64,000 nucleotides of DNA from Paenibacillus terricola (lineage in GTDB: Bacteria; Bacillota; Bacilli; Paenibacillales; Paenibacillaceae), in NCBI RefSeq assembly GCF_014779765.1, contig NZ_JACXZA010000002.1, forward strand, positions 760,066 to 824,065, read 5' to 3'. Numbering within the stretch: the stretch's first letter is position 1; every line of letters starts with the position of its first letter. Shown piece by piece: positions 8,249-17,074 of this stretch. The notes below the pieces were generated by a model that saw nothing but the letters and a program-made list of their open reading frames with translations, ran no database searches and was not told the origin of the DNA. The translations under genes and the position numbers were made by a program.

Positions 8249-8566
8249 TTATCCCATTTCAGACAAAAGCTTCTCCTCTACCGATTGCAGCTTTTGTTCC
8301 ATCGTACCCTTTTTGTCGCGGCGGTCGTCAATCGTAATGGATGTTGATACACGCATCGCACCGTTCTCGAACGGTACTTCATGCAGGCGGCGCACGACTG
8401 CAAGCAGATCGTCCAATTCGCCCTCAATAATGGTGCTCATCGGTGTAAGTTGGTATTTGATGGACTCTTCAGCTTGTTCGAGTACCCGAATGACATCTGC
8501 TACATAAGCGCCGACACTCGGTGTTCCAGTGCCCAGCGGCACGATAGTGACTTGTACGATTGCCAC
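8249..8566 (-). CDS. Thiamine-binding (MTH1187/YkoF-like) protein
   Basis: This 105-residue protein starts at GTG 8566 after GGAGGAAGAG. It has a ferredoxin-like beta-alpha-beta architecture: strand AIVQVTIVPLGT, helix VGAYVADVIRVLEQ, strand IKYQLTPMSTIIEGE, helix LDDLLAVVRRLHEVPF, strand MRVSTSITIDDR. The PMSTIIEG core is the signature of the MTH1187 family, which binds thiamine or a related compound as an oligomer. No thiamine transporter or biosynthetic gene is adjacent and I saw no TPP riboswitch here, so its ligand remains a family-based guess. Confidence 0.88.
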   Translation of the reverse strand: MAIVQVTIVPLGTGTPSVGAYVADVIRVLEQAEESIKYQLTPMSTIIEGELDDLLAVVRRLHEVPFENGAMRVSTSITIDDRRDKKGTMEQKLQSVEEKLLSEMG

Positions 8567-8677
8567 TTGTTCTCTTCCTCCATGTTCATGTATTTAAGCA
8601 AGTAGATCCTGGACGATAGTCTCGGTTCTAATGCATCTATTGTATCCGATTCTCAGAACAGTTACATTCTGCAGAGG

Positions 8678-9217
8678 CTAGGCGGAAGCCGTGCTGCGAA
8701 GGAAAGAATCAAGACGCTCTTTCTGCAGCAGATGGTGTCGGTAATGCATCTCTACAATGGTGAACCATTCAACTGCGTTCATTAAACCCAACCGCGGATG
8801 CGCAATCGCGCGATCTATAGGAATTGCTGCCAAGGCTGGTTCAAGCTCCCTCATTCGGGCGATAACCGCACGAAGCCCTTGCGCCATTTCATCCAGACTT
8901 TCAGGTTGTTTGGGCGTGTATTGCGGCGAAGCGGGAACACGGATTCGTTCTGGAGGAAAACTGCCGGCTGCGAACATCGCCTTTACCGCCTCAGACCTTT
9001 CATGCGAGACGGATGGTGACTCCTGCTCACGACACAACTCCACATTGCGCAACTGCATGTACAGCGCTGAACCGACGAGATGAATATACATTTGGCCGAG
9101 CGACCATTCGTCCTCGGACGGCGTTCGCTTCATTTGTTCCAGCGTATATTTCGGAATTTCATTCAAGTAGTAGTTGGCCGTGTTCTCGAATTGCTCCAAT
9201 AATTGTTTCGTGTTCAT
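8678..9217 (-). CDS. DinB-family metalloprotein
   Basis: The 179-residue protein starts at ATG 9217, a better start than the longer frame since GGGAG lies about 12 bases before it. It has the DinB four-helix-bundle pattern: TKQLLEQFENTANYYLNEI, then the helix with WSLGQMYIHLVGSALY, and a C-terminal VEWFTIVEMHYRHHLLQKERL. The histidines of the second and last helices (LGQMYIH, EMHYRHH) are the usual metal ligands. DinB proteins include thiol-dependent transferases that use bacillithiol in Firmicutes; substrates are mostly unknown. It lies 70 bp downstream of a WYL regulator on the same strand, which may control it. Confidence 0.87.
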   Translation of the reverse strand: MNTKQLLEQFENTANYYLNEIPKYTLEQMKRTPSEDEWSLGQMYIHLVGSALYMQLRNVELCREQESPSVSHERSEAVKAMFAAGSFPPERIRVPASPQYTPKQPESLDEMAQGLRAVIARMRELEPALAAIPIDRAIAHPRLGLMNAVEWFTIVEMHYRHHLLQKERLDSFLRSTASA

Positions 9218-9287
9218 AGTTGAATCAAGCTCCCTTCGAATTTCGAATATAGAGCTATCATAGAACACTGCTACTGACAGCCTTATG

Positions 9288-10229
9288 TCAGTAGCTTTTG
9301 AGCGATTCTATTAAAATGTTACGAACACGTTCTCGAAGCGAATCCGGTTCCAGCACGACAACGCTTGGTCCCCAGCTCATAATCCACCCAACCACTTCCA
9401 ACTCATGCCTAATACGCAGCGTAAGCAATACTCCGTTCCCGGTATCCTCGACTCTCTCAATGTAATAATAAGGACTCTCTAACACTTGATCTATGATAGT
9501 AGAAGCAACATGAAGGCGTACCGTTACGTCGCGGGTATCGGGAGGTCTATAGGTATGCAGGTCGAAGTCTACAGGGCGTCGAAACCGTTCATTCGTTAGT
9601 TCAATATCACTCATTCGGCTCAATCGAAAATGACGCAATCCCTGCCGCATATCGTCGTAGGCTACAAGAGTCCATGCATCTTTGATCAGTACGAGACCAT
9701 ATGGATCAACTTCACGTACACTGTGCCTGCTCCCATCCGACTCCGGAATCTTCTTGCTGTAGTGGAAGCGTATTTTCTTCTCCTCCAGAATCCCCTGGCG
9801 CAATACGGACAGTCTTTCCTTCTCTTGGCTGCCGGTCGTTCCGACGGCCAGCAGCTTCATGGCGGCGCGAACCCGCGCCGTCTCCCGACGCACCTCGCCA
9901 GGCAGGATTGCCTCAATCTTACGTCGTGCATCAGCAGCCTGAACATGGTAACCGGCATCGAATTGCTGCTCAATATAGTCAAGTCCAAGCAGCAGGGCAA
10001 CTGACTCTTCTGCTGTGAAAGATATCGGTGGAAGAAAATACGTGTCCGATAACGAATAGCCTTGGCCTGGCGACCCGATGACGGGCACGCCCGCCTCACA
10101 TAATGCTTGTACGTCACGGTAAATCGTTCGAACGCTTGTCTCGAACACCGCTGCCAAATCTTCTGCACGCCTCAGCCCATGCCGCTGCAGCTCCAGAACG
10201 ATAGCCAGCATCCGGTCCGTTTTATTCAT
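9288..10229 (-). CDS. YafY-type transcriptional regulator with HTH and WYL domains
   Basis: The 313-residue protein starts at ATG 10229 after GGAGG with 8-base spacing. Residues 1-60 form a DeoR-like helix-turn-helix (MLAIVLELQRHGLRRAEDLAAVFETSVRTIYRDVQAL in parts). Residues about 130-225 form the WYL domain (DPYGLVLIKDAWTLVAYDDMRQGLRHFRLSRM), where the usual W-Y-L appears as WTLVAYD, and a C-terminal WCX extension follows. WYL domains are thought to sense nucleic-acid ligands or small molecules. It is followed by a DinB gene on the same strand, a frequent pairing in Bacillales, so it is probably a local regulator. Confidence 0.9.
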   Translation of the reverse strand: MNKTDRMLAIVLELQRHGLRRAEDLAAVFETSVRTIYRDVQALCEAGVPVIGSPGQGYSLSDTYFLPPISFTAEESVALLLGLDYIEQQFDAGYHVQAADARRKIEAILPGEVRRETARVRAAMKLLAVGTTGSQEKERLSVLRQGILEEKKIRFHYSKKIPESDGSRHSVREVDPYGLVLIKDAWTLVAYDDMRQGLRHFRLSRMSDIELTNERFRRPVDFDLHTYRPPDTRDVTVRLHVASTIIDQVLESPYYYIERVEDTGNGVLLTLRIRHELEVVGWIMSWGPSVVVLEPDSLRERVRNILIESLKSY

Positions 10230-10277
10230 CGCGCAATCCTCCAAACCGGCTGCATATACCAATCCATTCGTTTGTCA

Positions 10278-11441
10278 TCAGTGGTGAAATAATCGAACAC
10301 CGGAATAAGCCATCACCATCCCATATTCATTCGCCGCCTCTATCACCTGATCATCCCTCAGCGAGCTTCCAGCTTGAACCAAATATCGAACGCCGCTTCG
10401 AGCGACACGATCGATATTATCGCGAAAAGGCAGGAAAGCATCTGACGCGAAGGATACGCCTCGTAAACCTTGCAGCCATGATTGCTTTTCTTTCTTCGCA
10501 AGTCGACGAGGTACGACGTTAAAGTTACATCTCCATCGTCTTTCTTCTTCGGCTGTGATGTCTTCATTCATCCAGCCATCGATCGCATTATTGATCTCGG
10601 CCCGCGAGATCCCTGCGCGGAAGTCCATTTGACTAACTAGCGGGTGCTGTCTCAGCCGCCAATTATCCGCTTTGCCCGCCGCTAGACGTGTGCAATGAAT
10701 GCGGGACTGCTGACCTGCGCCAATGCCAATCGTCTGACCGTCCAAAGCAAAGCAAACGGAATTCGACTGTGTATATTTAAGTGTTATCATTGCGATTAAG
10801 AGATCTCGTTTGGCGTGATCAGGTATTTGTTGCTCGTTGGTTACAATGTTGTTCAACATCTCTGCGGAGATCTGTACGTTGTTTCGTTCCTGTTCCAATG
10901 TCATACCGAATACTGTTCTGGTTTCGATTAGGCTAGGTGTGTAATGTGGATCAACTTCGAGTATAAGGTATTTTCCGTTCTTTTTCTTCTTCAGAATAGC
11001 CAATGCATCCTCGTCATATGCTGGCGCAACGATGACGTCGGACACCTCTTTGCTGAGTAATTGAGCAGTGGTCACATCGACCTTATCGCTGAGAGCCGCA
11101 CAGTCGCCGAATGAAGACATCCGATCTGTCCCCCGCGCTCTCGCGTATGCAACAGCCAATGGGGACAGCTCGAGACCATCTACAAAGTAGGAATGAGAAA
11201 GTGAGTGATTTAACGGGGAATAAACCGCAGCGCCGGCTGGGCTAACATGCTTGAATGATGCTGCTGCCGGCTGTCCAATGCATTGCCTGAGCTCCCTAAC
11301 AAGCTGGAAAGCATTTAATGCATCCAGGATGTTAATCCAGCTTGCTTCTCCATTCAAAACCTTAACGGGCAGTGCACCTGAGGTGAATATTTTAGCCTTC
11401 GATTGATGCGGGTTCATGCCGTACCGCAGAGCCATTTCCAT
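10278..11441 (-). CDS. Stand-alone AICAR transformylase (PurH C-terminal domain) under ZTP riboswitch control
   Basis: The protein has about 387 residues. The longest frame would start at 11474 inside the terminator U run, so ATG 11441 is preferred, 8 bases after GAGAGGGG. It begins with ALRYGMNPHQ, the usual first block of the transformylase domain, and carries SFKHVSPAGAAV, ARARGTDRMSSFGD, GIGAGQQSRIHC and FLPFRDNIDRVARSGVRYLVQAGSS(L)RD. The IMP cyclohydrolase half of bifunctional PurH (about 190 residues) is absent. The domain formylates AICAR with 10-formyl-THF. Its ZTP riboswitch reports folate shortage, so this looks like a folate-stress copy that drains AICAR/ZMP, not the housekeeping gene. 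A full purH is presumably elsewhere. Confidence 0.9.
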   Translation of the reverse strand: MEMALRYGMNPHQSKAKIFTSGALPVKVLNGEASWINILDALNAFQLVRELRQCIGQPAAASFKHVSPAGAAVYSPLNHSLSHSYFVDGLELSPLAVAYARARGTDRMSSFGDCAALSDKVDVTTAQLLSKEVSDVIVAPAYDEDALAILKKKKNGKYLILEVDPHYTPSLIETRTVFGMTLEQERNNVQISAEMLNNIVTNEQQIPDHAKRDLLIAMITLKYTQSNSVCFALDGQTIGIGAGQQSRIHCTRLAAGKADNWRLRQHPLVSQMDFRAGISRAEINNAIDGWMNEDITAEEERRWRCNFNVVPRRLAKKEKQSWLQGLRGVSFASDAFLPFRDNIDRVARSGVRYLVQAGSSLRDDQVIEAANEYGMVMAYSGVRLFHH

Positions 11442-11472
11442 TTCCATTTCCCCTCTCATCGGATTAGACAAC

Positions 11473-11505
11473 AAAAAAAAGCATTTGGAATGTTATCCAA
11501 ATACT
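11473..11505 (-). terminator. Riboswitch-controlled intrinsic terminator before the AICAR transformylase gene
   Basis: On the minus strand GTATTTGGA and TCCAAATGC pair around TAACAT and are followed by eight T residues (11480-11473). It begins directly after the CGCCTGGGCA end of the ZTP aptamer, and is the expected switch: ligand binding should prevent this hairpin and allow readthrough. Confidence 0.88.
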
Positions 11506-11575
11506 TTGCCCAGGCGAACGGCCGTTACGATGCGTGCTCCCTCGTGGTTCACCACGTTCTCGCCAGTTACACACA
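11505..11575 (-). ncRNA. ZTP (pfl) riboswitch aptamer
   Basis: The minus strand reads AACTGGCGAGAACG, then the stem GTGGTGAACCAC, GAGGGAGCACG, and ends with ACGGCCGTTCGCCTGGGCA. The CCACxxGGGAGC block and the terminal CGCCTGGGC are the conserved core of the pfl motif, which binds ZMP/ZTP. It is preceded by a promoter-like TTGTCT-17-TATAAT (TATAAT at 11597-11592) and followed by a terminator. The gene it controls is an AICAR transformylase, a classic ZTP-regulon member. Confidence 0.9.
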
Positions 11576-11683
11576 TCCAATATTTACCTCAATTATATTC
11601 GTTTCACCCTTCGAAGACAAGCCATTTACTGCGGTTTGACCAGGAACCGGAGTATCTTCAAAATTTTTTCTGATGTCTGTATA

Positions 11684-12739
11684 TTAGCTAGGGATATTGG
11701 TAAGCGATGTTATTGATTTGCCGTCATATTCAACATTTATCGTATCCCCAGCCTCTGGTATAACAGCCCAAATATTTGGGAGATAACGTGGAATATTATT
11801 TTTCGACGAAGGTATTGTTATATTTTCTCCATTAAAGTACATAGAGGACGATGAACCCCCATCCATGCACATCGCATTAACGGCCCCTCTTTCATAAAGC
11901 AAGTCTTGCACATCTTTTAATGTCGCACCTAAAGAACGAATTTGTCTTCCATCTATTACAACGAAAATGATTTCGCCTGCAGCTGTTTGTCCGATAGCTG
12001 TACGAGGTCCGATTCCTAGCCCTCCATCGCCTTTCGTAATCATTTTCTGACCATTCACGATGAGTTGCGGCTTGAATCCTGCAGCTTGTTCAACCCCTAA
12101 TGCTATCATTTCATTCGCGCTATATTTACCGGTTATCAGCCTTCCTTCTGACGTGATTCCAGCAACATAATCTTTTTGGTTAGGGTTTTCATTTTTAATT
12201 TTACCATTCTCAATAACCACTCCTGTTGATGCACCACCATTGCCGTGACCCTCAAAGTCAACAAACCCACTTGCATTTATCGCAGCCAAAGCCTTAGCGC
12301 GTTCGGCGATAACAAATATTTGTTCTCCATGGTCCTTCAATTGCGAGCTAACCAATTTTACTCTTTTGGGATTTGATATGGTCATTACCTTGCCTTTGAA
12401 ATGATTTGTCTTTCCCACATTTCTCTCAACCGTATCAAGTTTAATGTTGATCTCATTCTCTTTTATTGTGAACTTACTATTATCCGATTCGCCTACCGAT
12501 TCACCATCGTTTATCACGCTATTAATATATGCAGGATTTTGAATATCTTGTAATATCTTATCCAGCTCATCTTGAGACAACAGCGTGTACTTCGCCCATT
12601 GACGATGCTGAGAAGACAATATGCTCTCCGCAGCAGTCAATCGCAATTGATGTCCTGCATCGGTTACAAACAGGAAAAGGACCATCAGTACAGTGCAAGC
12701 CCCAATGAATCCGAAGAATAACCTGAAGAACTTTTTCAT
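11684..12739 (-). CDS. Membrane-anchored phosphodiester glycosidase (NAGPA domain) protein
   Basis: The 351-residue protein has one N-terminal membrane anchor (about residues 4-27) and an extracytoplasmic domain. Conserved blocks are AAINASGFVDFEGHG, the catalytic-type GPRTAIGQTAAGEIIFVVIDGR and the C-terminal AVNAMCMDGGSSSSMYFNGE (about 285-310). These match the phosphodiester glycosidase family, named for the enzyme that removes GlcNAc-1-phosphate caps. In Firmicutes such proteins sit outside the membrane and are linked to exopolysaccharide or wall-polymer processing; the substrate is unknown. The gene is more AT-rich than its neighbours. It stands alone. Confidence 0.87.
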   Translation of the reverse strand: MKKFFRLFFGFIGACTVLMVLFLFVTDAGHQLRLTAAESILSSQHRQWAKYTLLSQDELDKILQDIQNPAYINSVINDGESVGESDNSKFTIKENEINIKLDTVERNVGKTNHFKGKVMTISNPKRVKLVSSQLKDHGEQIFVIAERAKALAAINASGFVDFEGHGNGGASTGVVIENGKIKNENPNQKDYVAGITSEGRLITGKYSANEMIALGVEQAAGFKPQLIVNGQKMITKGDGGLGIGPRTAIGQTAAGEIIFVVIDGRQIRSLGATLKDVQDLLYERGAVNAMCMDGGSSSSMYFNGENITIPSSKNNIPRYLPNIWAVIPEAGDTINVEYDGKSITSLTNIPS

Positions 12740-13080
12740 CGCCCATTTCCTTTCAATCTCATAATAGTTTGCCGCCTGATGTACCGATTATGGCGGCGCG
12801 AATGAATGCAGCAGATCTTCAGATGATGTCTAACCTTGCTCATCATAACTTCTTTATAAAGAAAAAACTGTCGAATGACCGTATATAAGCCAATCTTACG
12901 ACCACACGACGATGAATCCCCGTGGCTATATTCTCGCTTGGGTCTTAATAATCTAAGTCCATTCTGAGGACATCTGTATCTCTTAATCGAATTACAATTG
13001 CCGTCCTGTCTTTTCTTACCTCGCCCAAGAAATATTGAAACGACAACGAAACTCAGTTCAAGTCGCTTCATATTGAACCC
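12740..13080. other. Intergenic stretch without a supported gene
   Basis: About 340 bp lie between the glycosidase start and the dpaL terminator. A 111-codon minus-strand frame ends with an ATGA overlap on the glycosidase start, but it has no ribosome site, recognisable domain or plausible composition, so I do not call it. The region should hold the glycosidase promoter; I found no convincing -35/-10 pair. Confidence 0.5.
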
Positions 13081-13131
13081 ATAACAAACAACCAGCCGAC
13101 GACTTGATGTCCGCGGCTGGTTGTTTGTTAT
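13081..13131 (-). terminator. Strong hairpin terminator of the amino-acid catabolic operon
   Basis: ATAACAAACAACCAGCC and GGCTGGTTGTTTGTTAT form a perfect 17-bp stem. The TAA stop of dpaL lies inside one arm, so the hairpin begins right at the end of translation. Confidence 0.82.
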
Positions 13132-14348
13132 GATCTAGCAAAGCTTGGAAACATACCGTCCCAGACGACGTCTCGATAACGCGAAGGATCGGTATCCCCT
13201 TCTGTACTGACAAGCAATACGTGAGAAGCTTCAGTGAGTCCAACTCGGTCCTTGGCATCCGCCAATTGCGGATCCGTCATCAGATGATCGAGCAGTCCTG
13301 CTGTTACAGCACCTGACTCGCCTGATATGACAACAGGATCATCACCTAGGGGATTACCCAGCATCCGCATGCCTTTGGCTGCGACTGAATCGGGGCATGA
13401 AATGTACATATCGCCGTAATCTTGCAATAGCTGCCATGCGACTGGATTAGGTTCACCGCACGCGAGTCCTGCCATAATCGTATCCATCGCACCGGTTACA
13501 ATCTGAAGCTCCCCCGCCGTCGCGGAGCGATAGATGCAGTCCGCCTTGTTCGGCTCAACGATGATTATCGCCGGTCGTTCCTCTCCATAGAATGATGCGA
13601 ACAAAGCGGTCACAGCGCCTGCGAACGATCCAACACCTGCTTGCAATAGCACATGGGTTGGCTTAGGGACATCAAGTGCGCGCAGCTGCTCGATTGCTTC
13701 AATTGCTAAAGTGGAGTAACCTTGCATGATCCACTCCGGGATGGCTTCGTATCCTTCCCAAGCTGTATCTTGTACGACAACCCAACCGTGCTCGTCGGCC
13801 ATTCTGGCGGCATGACGGACGCATTCGTCGTAATTCCACTGCATAATTTCGGCTTCTGCACCAGCAGCGCGAATAGCCTCCAACCGCGTCAGCGATGAAC
13901 CATGAGGCATATAGACAACCGACCGCTGGCCCAACTGCGCCGCCGCCCATGCTACCCCTCGGCCATGATTGCCGTCCGTGGCGGTAACGAACGTGATTTC
14001 ACCAAGCTGCTCTCGTATTTCAGGCGAACGCAACCGTTCAAACGACAAATCCCCGATATCCATCTCAAGACGCTCCGCTAAGTATCGTCCGATCGCATAA
14101 GCGCCGCCGAGAACTTTGAACGCATTCAATCCGAATCGATAGGATTCGTCCTTGACGTACACGCCGCCTAGTCCCCAATGTTCTGCTAATCTCGGCAGCG
14201 AGGCGAGCGGTGTCTCCCGATAGCAGTCGAAAGTCTGATGGAACGTTCGAGCTCGATTCGCTTCCTCCCATGTGAAACGATCTAATGAAGACAACTGCTC
14301 CGTAGTACGAACGATTTCGTTAAATTTCCAATCTATTGGTCCTGTCAT
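13128..14348 (-). CDS. dpaL: Diaminopropionate ammonia-lyase
   Basis: The 406-residue PLP enzyme (fold type II) matches DpaL/YgeX. The PLP lysine is Lys78 in RFGLNAFKVLGG. Other family blocks are TATDGNHGRGVAWAA (about 125-140), LLQAGVGSFAGAV (phosphate loop side) and VVISGESGAVTAG. It splits 2,3-diaminopropionate, D or L, to pyruvate and two ammonia, and usually also acts on D-serine. It is the last gene of a six-gene operon starting with a D-aminoacylase. The adjacent YgeY-type hydrolase repeats the E. coli ygeX-ygeY pairing. Likely role: catabolism of an acylated or peptide-bound diaminopropionate taken up by the ABC importer. Confidence 0.93.
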   Translation of the reverse strand: MTGPIDWKFNEIVRTTEQLSSLDRFTWEEANRARTFHQTFDCYRETPLASLPRLAEHWGLGGVYVKDESYRFGLNAFKVLGGAYAIGRYLAERLEMDIGDLSFERLRSPEIREQLGEITFVTATDGNHGRGVAWAAAQLGQRSVVYMPHGSSLTRLEAIRAAGAEAEIMQWNYDECVRHAARMADEHGWVVVQDTAWEGYEAIPEWIMQGYSTLAIEAIEQLRALDVPKPTHVLLQAGVGSFAGAVTALFASFYGEERPAIIIVEPNKADCIYRSATAGELQIVTGAMDTIMAGLACGEPNPVAWQLLQDYGDMYISCPDSVAAKGMRMLGNPLGDDPVVISGESGAVTAGLLDHLMTDPQLADAKDRVGLTEASHVLLVSTEGDTDPSRYRDVVWDGMFPSFARS

Positions 14349-14385
14349 AAGTCTCTCTCCTTGCTTGTAACCATGTTGTCATCGT

Positions 14386-15588
14386 CTATTGTCCGGCGAT
14401 ATGCGCTGCGATCGCATAGTAACCTTCTGCTGCCTGTTCCAGCTGATCCAGTTCGATGTATTCATCGACGATATGAGCGACATGTTCGTAAGATGGACCG
14501 TAACCAATCGTTGGAATGCCTGCTGTTCCAGCGGAGCAGCTTCCATTCGTACAGAAGCTGTACACACCAATTGAAGGGTCTTGTCCGATGCCTCGAAGTG
14601 CTTGAAGAGTCTGTTCGACCCACGGGTCTCCCTCATCGGCTAACCACGCGGGGAAGAATCGCTCACCGCCCAGAACCGCACCGGTGTAGCATTCCAACTC
14701 CGCCTTCGCAATCTTAACTTCATAAGTACCTTCTGCAGGTAGTAAACTCTCGTATTGGCTCTTAACGAACGAAGAATCCTCGCCAACGAGCAGTCGTCGG
14801 TCAATCGTAATTTCACAGCGGTCTGGAACAACCGAAGCGCCGGGATACGGCGAAGAGATAATATCAGTGACAACTGAGATGCCTCTGCCTAGCGCTGCCT
14901 GTTCCGTCGGTTCCATGGTTGTCAACGCATCGATAACCGGATTCATCGCATAGACCGCGTTAATGCCAACGTCTGGATTGGACGAGTGCGCTGAACGTCC
15001 ATGCGCAACGATGGATACTTCTGCACGGCCGCGTTGTCCTACATTCAGCTTCAGTCCCGTAGCTTCCATGATCACAACGAGGTCAGGCTTAATGGTCTCC
15101 AGCACTTTGCCAAGTGCAACACCCTCGAACACTTCCTCGAAGACGGTACCGGATACATAGAGATCGCCTTTCGGACGATTGCCTGTCCTTCTTGCTTCCC
15201 GTGCAATTTCTCCGACAGCAAGAACGGCTGCTGCAACAGACGCCTTCATGTCGGACGTTCCACGGCCATACATGATACCATCGACTATTTCGCCGCCGAA
15301 TGGGTCATGCGTCCATTTCTCAGGACTGTTGATCGGCACCGTATCGATATGACCGTCGAATAATACGGATGCTCCCCCGCCGCTGCCCTGCACTTTGCCT
15401 ATCACGCTGCCATATGCATCGATCCATACCTCGTCATACCCTAGTTCCAGCATCGTTTCTCTGATAATGCATGCTGCTTCCTGTTCTTCTCCCGATAGGG
15501 ATTTCGCCCGAATCAACCGCTGCGTTAACGCAATGAGCTCCTCTCGATTGACCTTCGGTTGACGGTTCACTTCGCTCTGCGTATTCAT
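14386..15588 (-). CDS. M20-family metallohydrolase (YgeY-like, ArgE/DapE superfamily)
   Basis: The 400-residue enzyme has the di-zinc M20 motifs: VLFDGHIDTVP (about residues 75-86, metal-binding His and Asp), MYGRGTSDMKASVAA (bridging Asp), IMEATG (catalytic Glu region) and a C-terminal GYGPSYEHVAHIVDEYI with a His ligand. A dimerisation domain lies between about residues 190 and 300. It best resembles the YgeY group, which occurs beside diaminopropionate ammonia-lyase in E. coli. It probably removes an acyl or amino-acyl group from a diaminopropionate derivative before DpaL acts. It follows the ABC ATPase gene after about 30 bp and is in the same operon. Confidence 0.88.
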   Translation of the reverse strand: MNTQSEVNRQPKVNREELIALTQRLIRAKSLSGEEQEAACIIRETMLELGYDEVWIDAYGSVIGKVQGSGGGASVLFDGHIDTVPINSPEKWTHDPFGGEIVDGIMYGRGTSDMKASVAAAVLAVGEIAREARRTGNRPKGDLYVSGTVFEEVFEGVALGKVLETIKPDLVVIMEATGLKLNVGQRGRAEVSIVAHGRSAHSSNPDVGINAVYAMNPVIDALTTMEPTEQAALGRGISVVTDIISSPYPGASVVPDRCEITIDRRLLVGEDSSFVKSQYESLLPAEGTYEVKIAKAELECYTGAVLGGERFFPAWLADEGDPWVEQTLQALRGIGQDPSIGVYSFCTNGSCSAGTAGIPTIGYGPSYEHVAHIVDEYIELDQLEQAAEGYYAIAAHIAGQ

Positions 15589-15617
15589 GCGCTTTTCCCC
15601 CTTGCTTACAAGTTCGA

Positions 15618-16340
15618 TTATTTCAAAATCCGGCTTAGAAAAGATTGCGTCCGTACATGTTGTGGTCGGTCGAGTATTTCTTCCGGCGTACCTGTCTCGA
15701 TCACTTTGCCTTGATCCATGAATACGATTCGATCCGCTACTTCGCGTGCGAAGCCGATTTCATGCGTCACGACGACCATAGACATCCCTTCGGCTGCGAC
15801 CTCTTTCATGACGCTAAGTACCTCACCAACCAGCTCAGGATCAAGTGCTGAAGTCGGCTCATCGAATAGAATGGCCTTCGGCTGCATGGCAAGCGACCGT
15901 GCAATTGCTACGCGCTGCTGCTGCCCGCCGGACAGCTTGCCAGGGTACGAATCTTCCTTGCCCGACAGTCCGACCTTTGCGAGCAAATCAGCAGCCAGTT
16001 CTCTCGCTTCTTGTTTCTTCATTCGTTTGACCCAGATCGGTCCTTCCATGACGTTCTCCAATGCCGTCCGATGCGGGAACAAGTGAAACCGCTGGAACAC
16101 CATGCCGACTTCAAGCCGCATCCTGCGCATTGCCTTGTCGCCTATCACTGATGCGCCTTCATATCGAATATCGCCAGACTGAATTGTTTCAAGCCCGTTA
16201 ATACAGCGGAGAACGGTGCTTTTGCCAGAACCGCTTGGGCCTAGAATGACAACCTTCTCACGTTTGGCGATCGTTAGATCGATATCGAACAGTACTTGAT
16301 GTTTGCCGTAGCTTTTATTCACTTGATTAAGCTCGATCAT
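15618..16340 (-). CDS. Polar amino-acid ABC transporter ATP-binding protein (GlnQ type)
   Basis: The 240-residue ATPase shows Walker [10 protein letters not shown] (about residues 34-42), signature [16 protein letters not shown], Walker [15 protein letters not shown] and the switch histidine in VVTHEIGFA. Length and sequence are typical of the GlnQ/HisP group. Its start overlaps the end of the permease gene by 14 bases, so it is translated with it. It drives uptake of the ligand bound by the lipoprotein at 17075-17908. Confidence 0.96.
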   Translation of the reverse strand: MIELNQVNKSYGKHQVLFDIDLTIAKREKVVILGPSGSGKSTVLRCINGLETIQSGDIRYEGASVIGDKAMRRMRLEVGMVFQRFHLFPHRTALENVMEGPIWVKRMKKQEARELAADLLAKVGLSGKEDSYPGKLSGGQQQRVAIARSLAMQPKAILFDEPTSALDPELVGEVLSVMKEVAAEGMSMVVVTHEIGFAREVADRIVFMDQGKVIETGTPEEILDRPQHVRTQSFLSRILK

Positions 16341-16989
16341 GGGCGCTCATTCCTTTCTCCAGCTGCTTCGCTACAATCATCAAGATGCTTGTCATAATGA
16401 GGTACATAATTGCGATAACCGAATAAACTTCAAAGCTTCGGAACGTAGATACGATGACCGATTCGCCTGTCCGGAATAGCTCCGTAATCGTGACAAGCGA
16501 TACCATCGATGAGTTCTTGATCGTCATAATAAATTGGTTAACGAGCGGCGGAATAATGACTTTGATTGCTTGCGGACCGATAACTCGGAACAATGCGACG
16601 GATCGGGACATACCTAGCGCACTTGCTGCTTCGGATTGACCGCGATCGACTGCCATCAGGCCTGATCGAACGATCTCTGTTGCATAAGCACCTGTATTCA
16701 GAGCCATGCCGAGTACGCCAGCCTGGAATGGTCCCATCGTGATGCCGAGCTGCGGCAGACCGAAGTATAGGATGAACAACTGCACAAGCAGCGGTGTACC
16801 GCGGAAAATCCACGTATATAAGTTGGCAACTGCACGAAGCGGCCAAATAGAAGATGTTTTGCACAAACCGCCTATAATCCCAAGCACTAAACCTAACGCG
16901 AGTGACAATACGGACAGTTTCACGGTCATCCATGCGCCTTCAAGAAACACCGGCATGAACGGCATGATGACTGAATAATCAAGCTTCAT
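16327..16989 (-). CDS. Polar amino-acid ABC transporter permease (HisMQ type)
   Basis: The 220-residue membrane protein starts at ATG 16989 after a GGGGGAG site. Five hydrophobic segments are seen. The EAA loop [25 protein letters not shown] in the middle contacts the ATPase. The family block [22 protein letters not shown] is the usual HisM/GlnP N-terminal signature. Only one permease gene is present, so the channel is probably a homodimer. Confidence 0.95.
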   Translation of the reverse strand: MKLDYSVIMPFMPVFLEGAWMTVKLSVLSLALGLVLGIIGGLCKTSSIWPLRAVANLYTWIFRGTPLLVQLFILYFGLPQLGITMGPFQAGVLGMALNTGAYATEIVRSGLMAVDRGQSEAASALGMSRSVALFRVIGPQAIKVIIPPLVNQFIMTIKNSSMVSLVTITELFRTGESVIVSTFRSFEVYSVIAIMYLIMTSILMIVAKQLEKGMSAHDRA

Positions 16990-17074
16990 AACTCCACTCC
17001 CCCTCACCAGTCGCACCCGAGATGGGGGCGAATCGGCTCACACCGATTCATCCCGCATCTTCATGCACTGCTGC

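Noticed and set aside
12736..13071. A 111-codon minus-strand frame whose stop overlaps the glycosidase start by four bases (ATGA).
   Set aside because: No ribosome site, no recognisable domain, poor amino-acid composition (rich in Arg, Cys and Ser), and no transcript signal; the overlap looks accidental.
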